A DNA stretch of 64,000 nt from Poseidonibacter antarcticus (GTDB lineage: Bacteria > Campylobacterota > Campylobacteria > Campylobacterales > Arcobacteraceae). The notes below the pieces were generated by a model. The model saw only the letters and a program-made list of their open reading frames with translations. It searched no databases and was not told where the DNA came from. Shown piece after piece: positions 43,806 through 52,668 of this stretch (positions within the stretch are counted from its first letter, which is position 1; each line of letters begins with the position of its first letter). Location of the stretch: assembly GCF_003667345.1 (NCBI RefSeq), contig NZ_RCWF01000005.1, positions 124,001 to 188,000 on the forward strand, read 5' to 3'. A program made the position numbers and the translations under genes.

Positions 43806-44768
43806 ATGGATTTTAAACAAATAGTTAAAGATCTTTTGCTTACAGAAGCAAAAGAGTTAGAAAAAGCATCAAGTCATGTTTCTTTTGATATAGAAAAAGC
43901 TATAGAGTTGATTATAAATTCAAAAGGAAAACTTATTGTAACAGGTGTTGGAAAATCAGGTCTTGTTGGAACAAAAATTGCAGCAACACTTGCAAGTACA
44001 GGAACAAGTTCTTTTTTCCTTCATCCTACTGAAGCCATGCATGGTGATTTAGGAATGATTAGTAAAGAAGATATTGTTCTTGGTATTTCGTACTCGGGAG
44101 AAAGTGAAGAATTAGTTCAAATTCTTCCTCATCTTAAAAGATTTAATATTCCATTAATTGCAATGGCAAGAAATGAAAATTCTACACTAGCAAAATATGC
44201 TGATGTATTTATCAATATAAACGTTGATAAAGAGGGATGTCCTTTAAATGTCGCTCCAATGTCATCAACTACACTTACAATGGCAATGGGTGATGCTCTT
44301 GCTGTTTGTTTGATGAAAAAAAGAGACTTCAAAAGAGAAGATTTTGCATCATTTCATCCAGGAGGAAGTCTAGGTAAACAACTTTTTATAAAAGTTGATG
44401 ATTTACTAAGACGAGAAGAACTACCTATCGTTTCACGTGAAACAAAACTTAAAGATGCAATTTTAAAAATGAGTGAAGGTAGAATTGGTAGTGTTATAGT
44501 TACAGATAAAGACAACAAAGTAGTTGGATTATTAAGTGATGGAGATTTAAGAAGAGCCTTAATGAAAGATGACTTTACAATGGATTGTACAGTTGAATCA
44601 TTAGCATCGTCTAATCCTAAGACATTAAAAAACAAAGATCTTTTAGCAAGTGATGCATTACAAGTTATAGAAGATTATAAAATACAATTATTAATAGTTA
44701 CAGATAATGAAAATAGACTAATCGGTGTACTTCATATTCATGACTTAATAGAAGCTGGTATAAAATAA
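43806..44768 (+). CDS. kdsD: Arabinose-5-phosphate isomerase
   Basis: The 320-residue protein has an SIS domain (VTGVGKSGLVGTKIAATLASTG; HPTEAMHGDLGMI) and two CBS domains at the C terminus (about 205-320). It makes arabinose 5-phosphate for KDO in lipopolysaccharide. I use the ATG at 43806, which has AAGGAG upstream. The ATG at 43770 lies inside rnj and adds residues unlike the family. Confidence 0.93.
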   Translation: MDFKQIVKDLLLTEAKELEKASSHVSFDIEKAIELIINSKGKLIVTGVGKSGLVGTKIAATLASTGTSSFFLHPTEAMHGDLGMISKEDIVLGISYSGESEELVQILPHLKRFNIPLIAMARNENSTLAKYADVFININVDKEGCPLNVAPMSSTTLTMAMGDALAVCLMKKRDFKREDFASFHPGGSLGKQLFIKVDDLLRREELPIVSRETKLKDAILKMSEGRIGSVIVTDKDNKVVGLLSDGDLRRALMKDDFTMDCTVESLASSNPKTLKNKDLLASDALQVIEDYKIQLLIVTDNENRLIGVLHIHDLIEAGIK

Positions 44769-45571
44769 TGAAAAAAGAAGAAGAATTAGAAGCAACTAGA
44801 CTTAATAAATTTCTATCACACAATAGCAAATACTCTAGAAGAGAAGCAGATAGATTAATAGAAGAGGGTAAAGTTAAAGTTAATGGTGTAGTTGTTGAAA
44901 ATCTTGCAACTAAAGTTACAATTGAAGATGAAGTTCATATCAATAAAACTTTAATCAAAGAAGATAAAAACAAAATGCCTACGGTAATTATTTACAATAA
45001 ACCAAAAGGTGAAATTGTATCTAAAAAAGATCCTCAAGGTAGAAAAACTATTTATGATTCATTAGGTAAAAGATATGCACACTTTATGTCAGTTGGTAGA
45101 CTTGATTATGCAAGTGAAGGTTTATTAATTTTGTCTGATAGTGTAGAAATTGTTGATACATTAATGCATTCAAATTTAGAGAGAATTTATAAAATCAAAG
45201 TAAATGGTCCAATAGGTCCAAAAGTAGAATCTGCAATGATGCATGGTTTAGAACTTGAAGATGCAACAGATGGTGCATATAAAGGTAATAAAATCAGATC
45301 AATGAAATTTGCACCATTTTTGGGATACAATATTTTAACAAATGGCGAAAAATTTTCAAAGATAAAAGTATCAATTAATGAAGGGAAAAATAGAGAATTA
45401 AGAAGATTCTTTGCTCACTTTGGACTTGATATTATGGATCTTAAAAGATTTGAATTTGGTGGAATATCACTAAATAACTTACCAACAGGGAAAAGTAGAT
45501 TCCTTTCAAAAGAGGAATATCGAAACTTAAGAGACTTTTTAAACGAAAGCGAAGATGACAGATCTTTCTAA
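44768..45571 (+). CDS. rluB: RsuA/RluB-family pseudouridine synthase
   Basis: The 267-residue protein has an N-terminal S4 RNA-binding domain (TRLNKFLSHNSKYSRREADRLIEEG, cited for RLNKFLS and SRREAD). The catalytic domain has the active-site Asp in VGRLDYASEGLLIL and the KINEGKNRELRR-like SINEGKNRELRRFF. It converts a uridine of large rRNA to pseudouridine. Its ATG overlaps the kdsD stop, and it overlaps rarA by 17 bp. Confidence 0.87.
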   Translation: MKKEEELEATRLNKFLSHNSKYSRREADRLIEEGKVKVNGVVVENLATKVTIEDEVHINKTLIKEDKNKMPTVIIYNKPKGEIVSKKDPQGRKTIYDSLGKRYAHFMSVGRLDYASEGLLILSDSVEIVDTLMHSNLERIYKIKVNGPIGPKVESAMMHGLELEDATDGAYKGNKIRSMKFAPFLGYNILTNGEKFSKIKVSINEGKNRELRRFFAHFGLDIMDLKRFEFGGISLNNLPTGKSRFLSKEEYRNLRDFLNESEDDRSF

Positions 45572-46745
45572 TAAACTTAGACCAACAAATTTAGATAATT
45601 TTGTTGGTCAATCTCACATAATATCAAAAGATAAAGCCCTTTATAAACTTATAAAACAAAAAGACATTCCTCACTTATTTTTCTATGGAAAACCTGGAAC
45701 TGGTAAAACTACATTAGCTAAGATTATTGCTAAAGAAATTGATACAGACTATTACTATTTTAATGCAACAAGTATTAAAGTTGAAGATTTACGTAAAGTA
45801 TTTGATAGATATAAAAATGCTTTAATTAAACCTTTAATCTTTATTGATGAAGTTCATAGATTATCAAAAAATCAACAAGAAGTTCTACTTCCTATTATGG
45901 AAAATTATGATGCAACAATAATAGGTGCAAGTACAGAAAACCCATTTTTTACTTTAACAAATGCAATTCGTTCAAGAGCTTTTCTTTATGAGTTTAAAGC
46001 TTTTACACAAGAGGAAATGAATAAAATCCTTCAAATAGCTTTAAAAGATGTTGATGCAAATCTTGATGATGAAGCAAAAGAGTATCTTATCCTTTCAAGT
46101 TCAGGTGATGCTAGAGCTATGCTAACTTTATTAAACTTTTCATATAAAGTATCTAAAGATATAAATATAGATTTATTAAAAGAGTTAAGAGAGAATGTAA
46201 TAGGGGATGGAGTATCTTCTTCAAATACTCATTATGATTTAGCAAGTGCAATGATAAAATCTATAAGAGGTTCAAATATTGATGCAGCTTTATATTATAT
46301 GGCTAGATTAATAAATGGTGGAGAGAGTGTAGATTTTATTACAAGAAGACTTGTAATTTTTGCAAGTGAAGACATAGGAAATGCAAATCCAAATGCTTTT
46401 AATCTTGCAGTTAGCACAATGACAGCATGTAATAAAATTGGATATCCAGAGTCAAGAATAATGCTAGGGCAGTGTATAATTTACTTAGCTTCATGTCCAA
46501 AATCAAATGCTGCATATAAAGGTATAAATAAAGCCTTACAAGGCATAAAAGATGGAAAGATACTAGATATACCAAAACATCTTGATTCGCAGCATATAGG
46601 CTATCTATATCCTCATGATTTTGGTGGGTATGTAGAACAAGAGTATTTAAAAGAAGATTTAACTTTATATGATTCTTTAAATATTGGTTTTGAAAAAACC
46701 TTAAATGAATGGCTTACAAAAATAAAGAATAAAAATAAGAACTAA
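45555..46745 (+). CDS. rarA: Replication-associated AAA+ ATPase RarA (MgsA)
   Basis: The 396-residue protein has FYGKPGTGKTTLAK (Walker A), FIDEVHRLSKNQQE (Walker B), the arginine-finger region ENPFFTLTNAIRSRA and a C-terminal tetramerisation domain (DIGNANPNAFNLA, HDFGGYVEQEYL). It acts at stalled replication forks. It is closely packed in the kdsD-rluB-rarA-hemJ-phoH run. Confidence 0.95.
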   Translation: MTDLSNKLRPTNLDNFVGQSHIISKDKALYKLIKQKDIPHLFFYGKPGTGKTTLAKIIAKEIDTDYYYFNATSIKVEDLRKVFDRYKNALIKPLIFIDEVHRLSKNQQEVLLPIMENYDATIIGASTENPFFTLTNAIRSRAFLYEFKAFTQEEMNKILQIALKDVDANLDDEAKEYLILSSSGDARAMLTLLNFSYKVSKDINIDLLKELRENVIGDGVSSSNTHYDLASAMIKSIRGSNIDAALYYMARLINGGESVDFITRRLVIFASEDIGNANPNAFNLAVSTMTACNKIGYPESRIMLGQCIIYLASCPKSNAAYKGINKALQGIKDGKILDIPKHLDSQHIGYLYPHDFGGYVEQEYLKEDLTLYDSLNIGFEKTLNEWLTKIKNKNKN

Positions 46746-46754
46746 GGATTATCA

Positions 46755-47273
46755 ATGGAATACTATACTTGGATATTAACATTTCATGTAATGTCATTTT
46801 TATCATGGATGTCAATGTTATTTTACCAACCAAGACTTTATGTTTATCATACAGAAAATCAAGATAAAAAAGATTTTGTTGATGTAGTGAAAGTTCAAGA
46901 ACTGAAAATGTATAAATATATTGGTATGCCAGCTATGTGGGCAACAATTATAAGTGGTGCTGTAATGCTTTATATGAATCCGTATTTATTATCTAGCCAA
47001 GCGGGAGGATGGATGCATGCAAAACTTTTTTTTGCTGCATTACTTATTGCATATTCTTTTTCATTAGGGTACTACAGAAAAAAACTTGAAAAAGATGATT
47101 ATGAAAGAAGTGGTAATTTTTTTAGAGCTTATAATGAAGTTCCAACTATACTTTCACTTTTTATTGTAGCTTATGTAATTACAAAAACTTTTTCTATTTT
47201 ATTTACAGTAATTACTTTAGTAATAGGTTCATTTATAGTTTATAAAGTTTATAAACAAAAAGGAAAAAAATAA
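46755..47273 (+). CDS. hemJ: HemJ-type protoporphyrinogen oxidase
   Basis: The 172-residue protein has four membrane helices. TFHVMSFLSWMSMLFYQPRLYVYH includes the conserved His near the N terminus, and MYKYIGMPAMWATIISG and WMHAKLFFAALLIAYS follow. It carries out the last oxidation before heme in bacteria that lack HemG and HemY. It lies 9 bp after rarA and 2 bp before phoH. Confidence 0.88.
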   Translation: MEYYTWILTFHVMSFLSWMSMLFYQPRLYVYHTENQDKKDFVDVVKVQELKMYKYIGMPAMWATIISGAVMLYMNPYLLSSQAGGWMHAKLFFAALLIAYSFSLGYYRKKLEKDDYERSGNFFRAYNEVPTILSLFIVAYVITKTFSILFTVITLVIGSFIVYKVYKQKGKK

Positions 47274-47275
47274 TT

Positions 47276-48676
47276 ATGAAATTTGATAAATATTATGTGT
47301 TAGACACAAATATATTACTTGAAGATGCAGGGAATATATTTAAATTATCTCAAGATAGTAAAAATCTAATTATTCTTCCTGAAACTGTTTTAGATGAAAT
47401 AGATAGTAAAAAATCTGGTTTTGATGAGATAAATTTTCAAGCAAGAGAGTTTGCAAGAATATTAGAAAATTCAAACGTGAAAGAATCAATATCAAAAGAT
47501 GGATTTAAAATTATAAGATTAGAAGTTCAACATTTACAAAAAGCTCTTATAGATATAATCTCAAAAGATGTCTATGATATAAATACAAAAAACGTTTCTT
47601 TAAATATAATTAATGATAGAAAGATTTTAGAAATAGCTAAGTTCTCAACTATTTATTATCAGAATGAAACAGAATTTTTATCTCTTGATATTATGGCAAG
47701 AACAAGAGCCATATCACTTGATATTAAAACAAACTCTTTACTAGGCTCTAATAAGGATGATTTCAACTATGAATTTATTAAAGATATCAATATTGACTTT
47801 AATGATTTAAACAATTTTGATAATCAAGAAATAGCTAAATTTGATAAAGAGCATAAACCTTATAACTATTCATATTGTTTTAAAGTTAATGACTCAGACC
47901 AAGTAATCTTAGCAAATATAGAAAATAAAAGAATTCGAGTCTTAGACGAGGGTGAAATAAGAAATCAAATAATAACACCTTTAAATAAAGAACAATTATT
48001 TTTTTCAAATGCAATATCATCTCATCTTTATAATGTATTAATAGTTGAGGCCAAAGCAGGATCAGGAAAAACTTTATTAGCTTTAAGTGGTGCATTAAAA
48101 TTAATACGACAAAAGAAATATCAAAAAATCATTTATATACGAAACTCTGTTGAGTCTTTAGATAAAGGTGAAGATATTGGATATTTACCAGGTTTTGAAG
48201 AAAAATTTAGAATATACAATCATCCTTTAATGGATAGTTTAGAGTATATAATACGAACAGAATATAAAAAGAAATCAAAAAAGAATATAGAAAATATTCC
48301 TGAATTAGATGATAGTGAAGTTACATCAAGAGTTGAACAAATGATTCAAAACTACCATATTGAAACTATGTGGGTAGGGGAGATGAGAGGAAGAACTATT
48401 TCTAATGCTTTTATTATAATTGATGAAGCTCAGAATATGTCAAATAAAACAATGCAGATGGTATTATCAAGAATTGATAATACATCTAAAGTTGTAATAT
48501 TAGGATCTAATAAACAAATAGATAACTTCTATGTAAACAAATATACTAACTCATTAACAACTCTATTAAAGTCTACAAAGGACGAAAATTCATTAGTAAA
48601 TACTTTTGCAATAAAATTACAAAAAGTGCTTAGAGGTCCAATTACTGAATGGGCTGAAATGATTTTCTCTAAATAA
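47276..48676 (+). CDS. PIN-PhoH fusion ATPase (PhoH2 type)
   Basis: The 466-residue protein has an N-terminal PIN nuclease domain (YVLDTNILLEDAG, LPETVLDEIDSKKSG, acidic residues for metal). The C-terminal PhoH ATPase has EAKAGSGKTLLAL, and IIDEAQNMSNKTM as Walker B. PhoH2 proteins unwind and cut RNA. The order PIN then PhoH is standard. It ends the kdsD-phoH operon. Confidence 0.92.
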   Translation: MKFDKYYVLDTNILLEDAGNIFKLSQDSKNLIILPETVLDEIDSKKSGFDEINFQAREFARILENSNVKESISKDGFKIIRLEVQHLQKALIDIISKDVYDINTKNVSLNIINDRKILEIAKFSTIYYQNETEFLSLDIMARTRAISLDIKTNSLLGSNKDDFNYEFIKDINIDFNDLNNFDNQEIAKFDKEHKPYNYSYCFKVNDSDQVILANIENKRIRVLDEGEIRNQIITPLNKEQLFFSNAISSHLYNVLIVEAKAGSGKTLLALSGALKLIRQKKYQKIIYIRNSVESLDKGEDIGYLPGFEEKFRIYNHPLMDSLEYIIRTEYKKKSKKNIENIPELDDSEVTSRVEQMIQNYHIETMWVGEMRGRTISNAFIIIDEAQNMSNKTMQMVLSRIDNTSKVVILGSNKQIDNFYVNKYTNSLTTLLKSTKDENSLVNTFAIKLQKVLRGPITEWAEMIFSK

Positions 48677-48705
48677 TAATATATGTATTAATACATATAT
48701 TATTA
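48674..48705. repeat. Perfect 32-bp palindrome after the phoH2 gene
   Basis: Starting at the stop codon, TAATAATATATGTAT is followed by TA and its exact reverse complement. With almost no loop it is more like a protein-binding palindrome than a classic terminator. Its core ATATGTAT/ATACATAT recurs in the promoter at 48811-48832. Confidence 0.6.
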
Positions 48706-48809
48706 TATGTACTTAATCTTCATAAAAGCTCTTATACAAAGAATAAATTACTATATTACCTTAACTTATTTCTTTTAAAATTATAAAATAAATCCTTAGT
48801 AAAATGTGT

Positions 48810-48832
48810 TATAATACATATTAGAATACGTA
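48810..48832 (+). promoter_or_regulatory. Promoter/operator of the Phd-like gene
   Basis: TATAAT at 48810-48815 is followed by ATACATAT and ATACGTAT halves 6 bp apart, before GGGAG and the ATG at 48846. The paired AT(A/G)C-TAT halves suit autoregulation by a dimeric antitoxin. Confidence 0.45.
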
Positions 48833-48845
48833 TGGGAGTTAAGAA

Positions 48846-49223
48846 ATGAATCTTTTACAATATAAATCAAATGAAATGTTCTCATCAACAGAATTAATAC
48901 GAAAAAGTAAAATGGTATTTGATAAAGTATCAAAAAAAGAAATTGAGAAAGCTGTAATATTAAGAGATGGTAAACCAAGTTTTATGCTTTTAGATTTCTT
49001 TAAATATGAAGAATTAATCACTGAATATTTAGAACTTAAAGAAAAAGTCAAACAAAAAAACACTTCTCAAAAAGAAAAAAAAGAAGAAATAAAAAACTTT
49101 AAAGAAATTAATGATGATGATTTGAAAGATGCCTTAGCACAAATAGAAGAATTGGATCTTGATTTAAAAAAAGAACCTAGAATAAAAAAGAAAGAAGAAT
49201 CAATGAAAGACTTTTGGGAATAG
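48846..49223 (+). CDS. Phd/YefM-like antitoxin protein without a toxin partner
   Basis: In the 125-residue protein the first 60 residues follow the Phd/YefM pattern: FSSTELIRKSKMVFDKVS, EKAVILRDGKPSFMLLDFFKYEEL. The remaining half is a highly charged, probably helical tail (KKKEESMKDFWE). No toxin ORF follows. Instead 49224-49318 contains a broken frame that could encode EFLEFFVLAKALRIY and then, in another frame, SNKDDLDFDTNRF. That may be the frameshifted end of a longer protein or a lost partner. Confidence 0.62.
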   Translation: MNLLQYKSNEMFSSTELIRKSKMVFDKVSKKEIEKAVILRDGKPSFMLLDFFKYEELITEYLELKEKVKQKNTSQKEKKEEIKNFKEINDDDLKDALAQIEELDLDLKKEPRIKKKEESMKDFWE

Positions 49224-49320
49224 AAATAAGAAGAGTTCCTAGAATTTTTTGTATTAGCCAAAGCACTTAGAATATACAAGTAATAAAGATGATTTAGATT
49301 TTGATACTAATAGATTTTAA

Positions 49321-49340
49321 TTAAGAGCAAATGCTCTTAA
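49321..49340. terminator. Terminator of the first dctP gene
   Basis: TTAAGAGCA and TGCTCTTAA pair around AA, with T-rich sequence on both sides. It lies 15 bp beyond the dctP stop on the minus strand and can also serve the Phd-like gene. Confidence 0.65.
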
Positions 49341-49354
49341 TTAATTTGTTAATA

Positions 49355-50422
49355 TTATAAATTATCTTTTAAATATAAGTAATCAGACATTTTAGTCCAT
49401 TCTCTAGCTTTCTTTTGATAAGCAGCTTGTGAATCTAATATCTCTTTTAATAAAGGACTTTTAGCACTTACTTCTGCTCTTAATTCTTTATTAGCTTTTT
49501 TCATAGCATCCATTACTGGTTTTGGAAAAGTTTTAACTTTAATATCTGGATAATCAGTTTTCATCTTATCCCATGCAGTAGCACTCATATCATAATTTTG
49601 GATATACATATCATACGCACTTAATTTCATTGCAGCAAGTAAGATTTGTTGTAAATCTTTTGGTAGCTTGTTATATGCTCTTTTATTTACAATAAACTGC
49701 ATTTCAGATGCTGGTTCTTGCCATCCTGTATAATAATAAGGTGCAATTTTATGGAATCCCATTTTGATGTCCATTCCAGGGCCTACCCATTCAAGAGCAT
49801 CAAGTGTACCTCTTTCAAGTGAAGTATAAAGCTCCCCAGGAGCCATATTAGTAACAGCAACACCAAGTTTAGACATTATTTCTCCACCTAAACCAGCAAT
49901 TCTCATTTTAAGACCTTTTAAATCTTCAACTGTATTGATTTCTTTTTTAAACCAACCAGCCATTTGAACACCAGTATTTCCACCAGGGAAAGATAACACT
50001 TTATGTTTTTTATATGCTTTTTGCATAAATTCTAAACCACCACCATAATAAAACCATGCGTATTGTTCAGGCGCAGTCATACCAAATGGCATTGTTGTAA
50101 AAGGTAGTGTATCAATATCTTTACCTTTCCAATAATATGAACCAGAATGACCCATTTCATATTGACCACCTTTAACCATATCTAAAATACCTAATGGTGC
50201 TTTATGTTTATTAGATGAATCAACTCTAATTTTAAATCTTCCATCTGACATTTCTTCAACAAGTTTTGCCATTTTAATGGGTGAATCAATCAAAGGTGAA
50301 AGTGTTTTTCCCCAAGTAGTTGCAAGTTTCCACTTATAAACTTTTTCTGCTGCTTGCATACTCATAGACATTGATATAAGTAATGCAGATGTAAGACCTA
50401 ATTTTGCGATTGTTTTTTTCAT
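49355..50422 (-). CDS. TRAP-type periplasmic substrate-binding protein (DctP family), copy 1
   Basis: The 355-residue protein has a signal peptide (LGLTSALLISMSMSMQA) and the DctP fold: WKLATTWGKTLSPLIDSP, LKGLKMRIAGLGGEIMSKLGV and GTLDALEWVGPGMDIKMGFHKIAPYY (key LDALEWVGP). Such proteins capture carboxylates or related solutes for DctQM permeases. No permease genes are nearby. It is a close paralogue of the next gene, so the pair arose by duplication. Confidence 0.92.
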   Translation of the reverse strand: MKKTIAKLGLTSALLISMSMSMQAAEKVYKWKLATTWGKTLSPLIDSPIKMAKLVEEMSDGRFKIRVDSSNKHKAPLGILDMVKGGQYEMGHSGSYYWKGKDIDTLPFTTMPFGMTAPEQYAWFYYGGGLEFMQKAYKKHKVLSFPGGNTGVQMAGWFKKEINTVEDLKGLKMRIAGLGGEIMSKLGVAVTNMAPGELYTSLERGTLDALEWVGPGMDIKMGFHKIAPYYYTGWQEPASEMQFIVNKRAYNKLPKDLQQILLAAMKLSAYDMYIQNYDMSATAWDKMKTDYPDIKVKTFPKPVMDAMKKANKELRAEVSAKSPLLKEILDSQAAYQKKAREWTKMSDYLYLKDNL

Positions 50423-50539
50423 TATTCCTCCTGAAAATATTAAAAGAGTATATATTTATATAAGTATCATTTTACTTAATTCAGAGGTTAAATATTAAAG
50501 GAAAGTGTTAATTAAGATAAAGAAGTATTTACTTGTAAA

Positions 50540-50555
50540 TGTTTCACATGAAACA
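50540..50555. promoter_or_regulatory. parS-like site
   Basis: TGTTTCACATGAAACA differs by one base from the ParB-binding consensus TGTTTCACGTGAAACA. It lies in the 190-bp gap between the two dctP genes. Real parS sites cluster near the replication origin. One near-match in a window is suggestive, not proof. Confidence 0.5.
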
Positions 50556-50584
50556 TTATATTATTTGAACTAAATGAATTTTAA

Positions 50585-50609
50585 AAAGAAGCTAAATTTT
50601 AGCTTCTTT
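50585..50609 (-). terminator. Terminator of the second dctP gene
   Basis: On the minus strand AAAGAAGCTAAA and TTTAGCTTCTTT pair, followed by TTTTTAAAA. It lies 5 bp beyond the stop. Confidence 0.8.
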
Positions 50610-50613
50610 CCTA

Positions 50614-51684
50614 CTATTCTAAATTATCTTTTAAATATAAATAGTCAGACATTTTTGTCCATTCTCTAACTTTTTTTTGATAAGCTTCTTGAGAATCAAG
50701 TACTTCTTTTAATAAAGCACTTTTTGCACCAAGTTCAATTCTTAATTCTTTATTTGATTTTTTCATAGCATCCATAACTTCTTTTGGAAAAGTTTTAACT
50801 TTTATTTCTGGATTATCTTTTAACATACTTTGCCATGCACTTGCATTTAAATCATAATTTTGAATATACATATCATACGCTGCTGTTTTCATTGCTACAA
50901 TTAAAATTTTCTGTAAATCTTTAGGAAGTTTTGCATAAGATTTTTTATTAATCATAAATTGCATTTCTGAAGCTGGTTCATGCCATCCAGTATAATAAAA
51001 AGGTGCGATTTTATGAAATCCCATATTAATGTCCATTGATGGTCCAACCCATTCTAATGCATCAATATTATTTCTATCAAGTGCTGTATAAAGTTCACCT
51101 GGAGCAATATTTGTAACTTGAACACCAAGTTTAGCCATAACTTCACCTGCAAAACCAGGGATTCTCATTTTAAGACCTTTTAGGTCATCAAGTGACTTGA
51201 TTTCTTTTCTAAACCATCCACCCATTTGTAATCCGGTACTTCCACCAGGGAAAGATAACATATTGTGTTTAGCATAAACTTTATTCATAAGTTCTAATCC
51301 ACCACCGTAATAAAACCATGCATATTGCTCAGGTGCAGTCATCCCAAAAGGCATTGAAGTAAATGGTAAAGTGTTTATATCTTTACCTTTCCAATAATAC
51401 GAAGCTGAGTGACCCATATCATATTGACCAGCTTTAACCATATCTAAAATACCAAAAGGTGCTTTATGTTTATCTGCTGTATCAACTCTAATTTTTAATC
51501 TTCCATCTGACATTTCTTCTGCTAATTTTACCATATTCATTGTAGTATCAATTAATGGTCGAGTAGTTTTACCCCAAGTTGTTGCTAATTTTAACTTATA
51601 AACTTTATCCTTTGCTTGTAAGCTCATACTCATTGCAATTAAAAGTACAGAAGTAACTCCCAATTTTACAATTGATTTTTTCAT
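50614..51684 (-). CDS. TRAP-type periplasmic substrate-binding protein (DctP family), copy 2
   Basis: The 356-residue protein is alignable with copy 1 along its whole length: LKLATTWGKTTRPLIDTT, ASYYWKGKDINTLPF, and the NNIDALEWVGPSMDI motif in place of GTLDALEWVGPGMDI. The differences lie mostly in the ligand-facing loops, so the substrates may differ. Its ATG overlaps the stop of the bluB-like gene by 4 bp, so it belongs to that transcript. Confidence 0.92.
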   Translation of the reverse strand: MKKSIVKLGVTSVLLIAMSMSLQAKDKVYKLKLATTWGKTTRPLIDTTMNMVKLAEEMSDGRLKIRVDTADKHKAPFGILDMVKAGQYDMGHSASYYWKGKDINTLPFTSMPFGMTAPEQYAWFYYGGGLELMNKVYAKHNMLSFPGGSTGLQMGGWFRKEIKSLDDLKGLKMRIPGFAGEVMAKLGVQVTNIAPGELYTALDRNNIDALEWVGPSMDINMGFHKIAPFYYTGWHEPASEMQFMINKKSYAKLPKDLQKILIVAMKTAAYDMYIQNYDLNASAWQSMLKDNPEIKVKTFPKEVMDAMKKSNKELRIELGAKSALLKEVLDSQEAYQKKVREWTKMSDYLYLKDNLE

Positions 51685-52310
51685 TTTTTCCCTTTCTTTA
51701 AAATAATCTCTTTTAATTTCTTTTTCTTTTTCCAGCCAAGTCTTTTTAATTCAGGCTCGGTCAAAAACTCTTTTGTATATCCAAAACATAAATATGCAAT
51801 AAATTTATAATCATTTTTATTAATATCAAAAATTTTATTGATCTTTTTTGGTTTTAGAATAGATACCCATCCCATTCCAATATTTAAAGATCTTGCAGTT
51901 AACCACATATTTAAAATTGCACATACAACAGAATATTCACCTGTTCTTTTCATATAAGTTTGTCCCAAAATATTAGTTTTACTCTTCTCATAATAAACAG
52001 CAATATTAATATTTGACTCTTTTATTCCCTCAAGTTTTAAAGAATTATATAACTTATTATTGAATTTTTCTTTACTCTTTTCATAAGATTTGGAGAAATG
52101 ATTATAAACTAACTCTTTATCTTCTTTATTTACAATAAGAAAACGCCAAGGTTGAGAATATCCAACAGAAGGTGCATTTTGTGCGGAGTTTAAAATCTTT
52201 AGAAGTTTCTTTTTTGAGATCTTTTTATTTATAAAATTATTACCTCTAACATCTCGTCTTGAAGCAATAATTTTATTTAAGCTATCTTGATCTTTTTTTT
52301 CAAAAATCAT
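51681..52310 (-). CDS. bluB: BluB-like nitroreductase-fold enzyme
   Basis: The 209-residue protein has ASRRDVRGN, NAPSVGYSQPWRFLIV and NMWLTARSLNIGMGWVSIL, close to the BluB signature. BluB breaks reduced FMN to make 5,6-dimethylbenzimidazole, the lower ligand of cobalamin. A generic nitroreductase is the alternative. It starts at the stop of the NifX-like gene. Confidence 0.8.
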   Translation of the reverse strand: MIFEKKDQDSLNKIIASRRDVRGNNFINKKISKKKLLKILNSAQNAPSVGYSQPWRFLIVNKEDKELVYNHFSKSYEKSKEKFNNKLYNSLKLEGIKESNINIAVYYEKSKTNILGQTYMKRTGEYSVVCAILNMWLTARSLNIGMGWVSILKPKKINKIFDINKNDYKFIAYLCFGYTKEFLTEPELKRLGWKKKKKLKEIILKKGKK

Positions 52311-52613
52311 TTATATAGAAAAATCATGTAGGTCTTTGAATATAAAAGCCTCAATAATTTCATCAATACTTTTTTGTGTAGGAGCAACTAAAGCAATTAT
52401 TCCTTCATCCATAAATGGCCAAACGTATTCTTGATCATTTATAACAACAACTGCATCAATCCATTCAATTATATCTTCTCTTCTATCTACAAACTCTACA
52501 TTAGTAATTTTACCACCATCTAAAGTTACAAAAGCCCAAGATTTGTTTTCTTCAATTGAAGCAATTACGCATTCATTTCTATCTGTTGAATCAACAGGTA
52601 TTAATACTGTCAT
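52311..52613 (-). CDS. NifX/NifB-like small cofactor-binding domain protein
   Basis: The 100-residue protein resembles the dinitrogenase iron-molybdenum cofactor-binding superfamily: TVLIPVDSTDRNECVIASIEENKSW, EFVDRREDIIEWIDAVVV and IIALVAPTQKSIDEII. The match is at fold level only. No nitrogenase genes are in the window, so the ligand is unknown. It is followed directly by bluB. Confidence 0.6.
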   Translation of the reverse strand: MTVLIPVDSTDRNECVIASIEENKSWAFVTLDGGKITNVEFVDRREDIIEWIDAVVVINDQEYVWPFMDEGIIALVAPTQKSIDEIIEAFIFKDLHDFSI

Positions 52614-52668
52614 AAAATCCCTTTTAAATATTATAAATTTATGAATTATGATTTTACAATTTTGTTTC

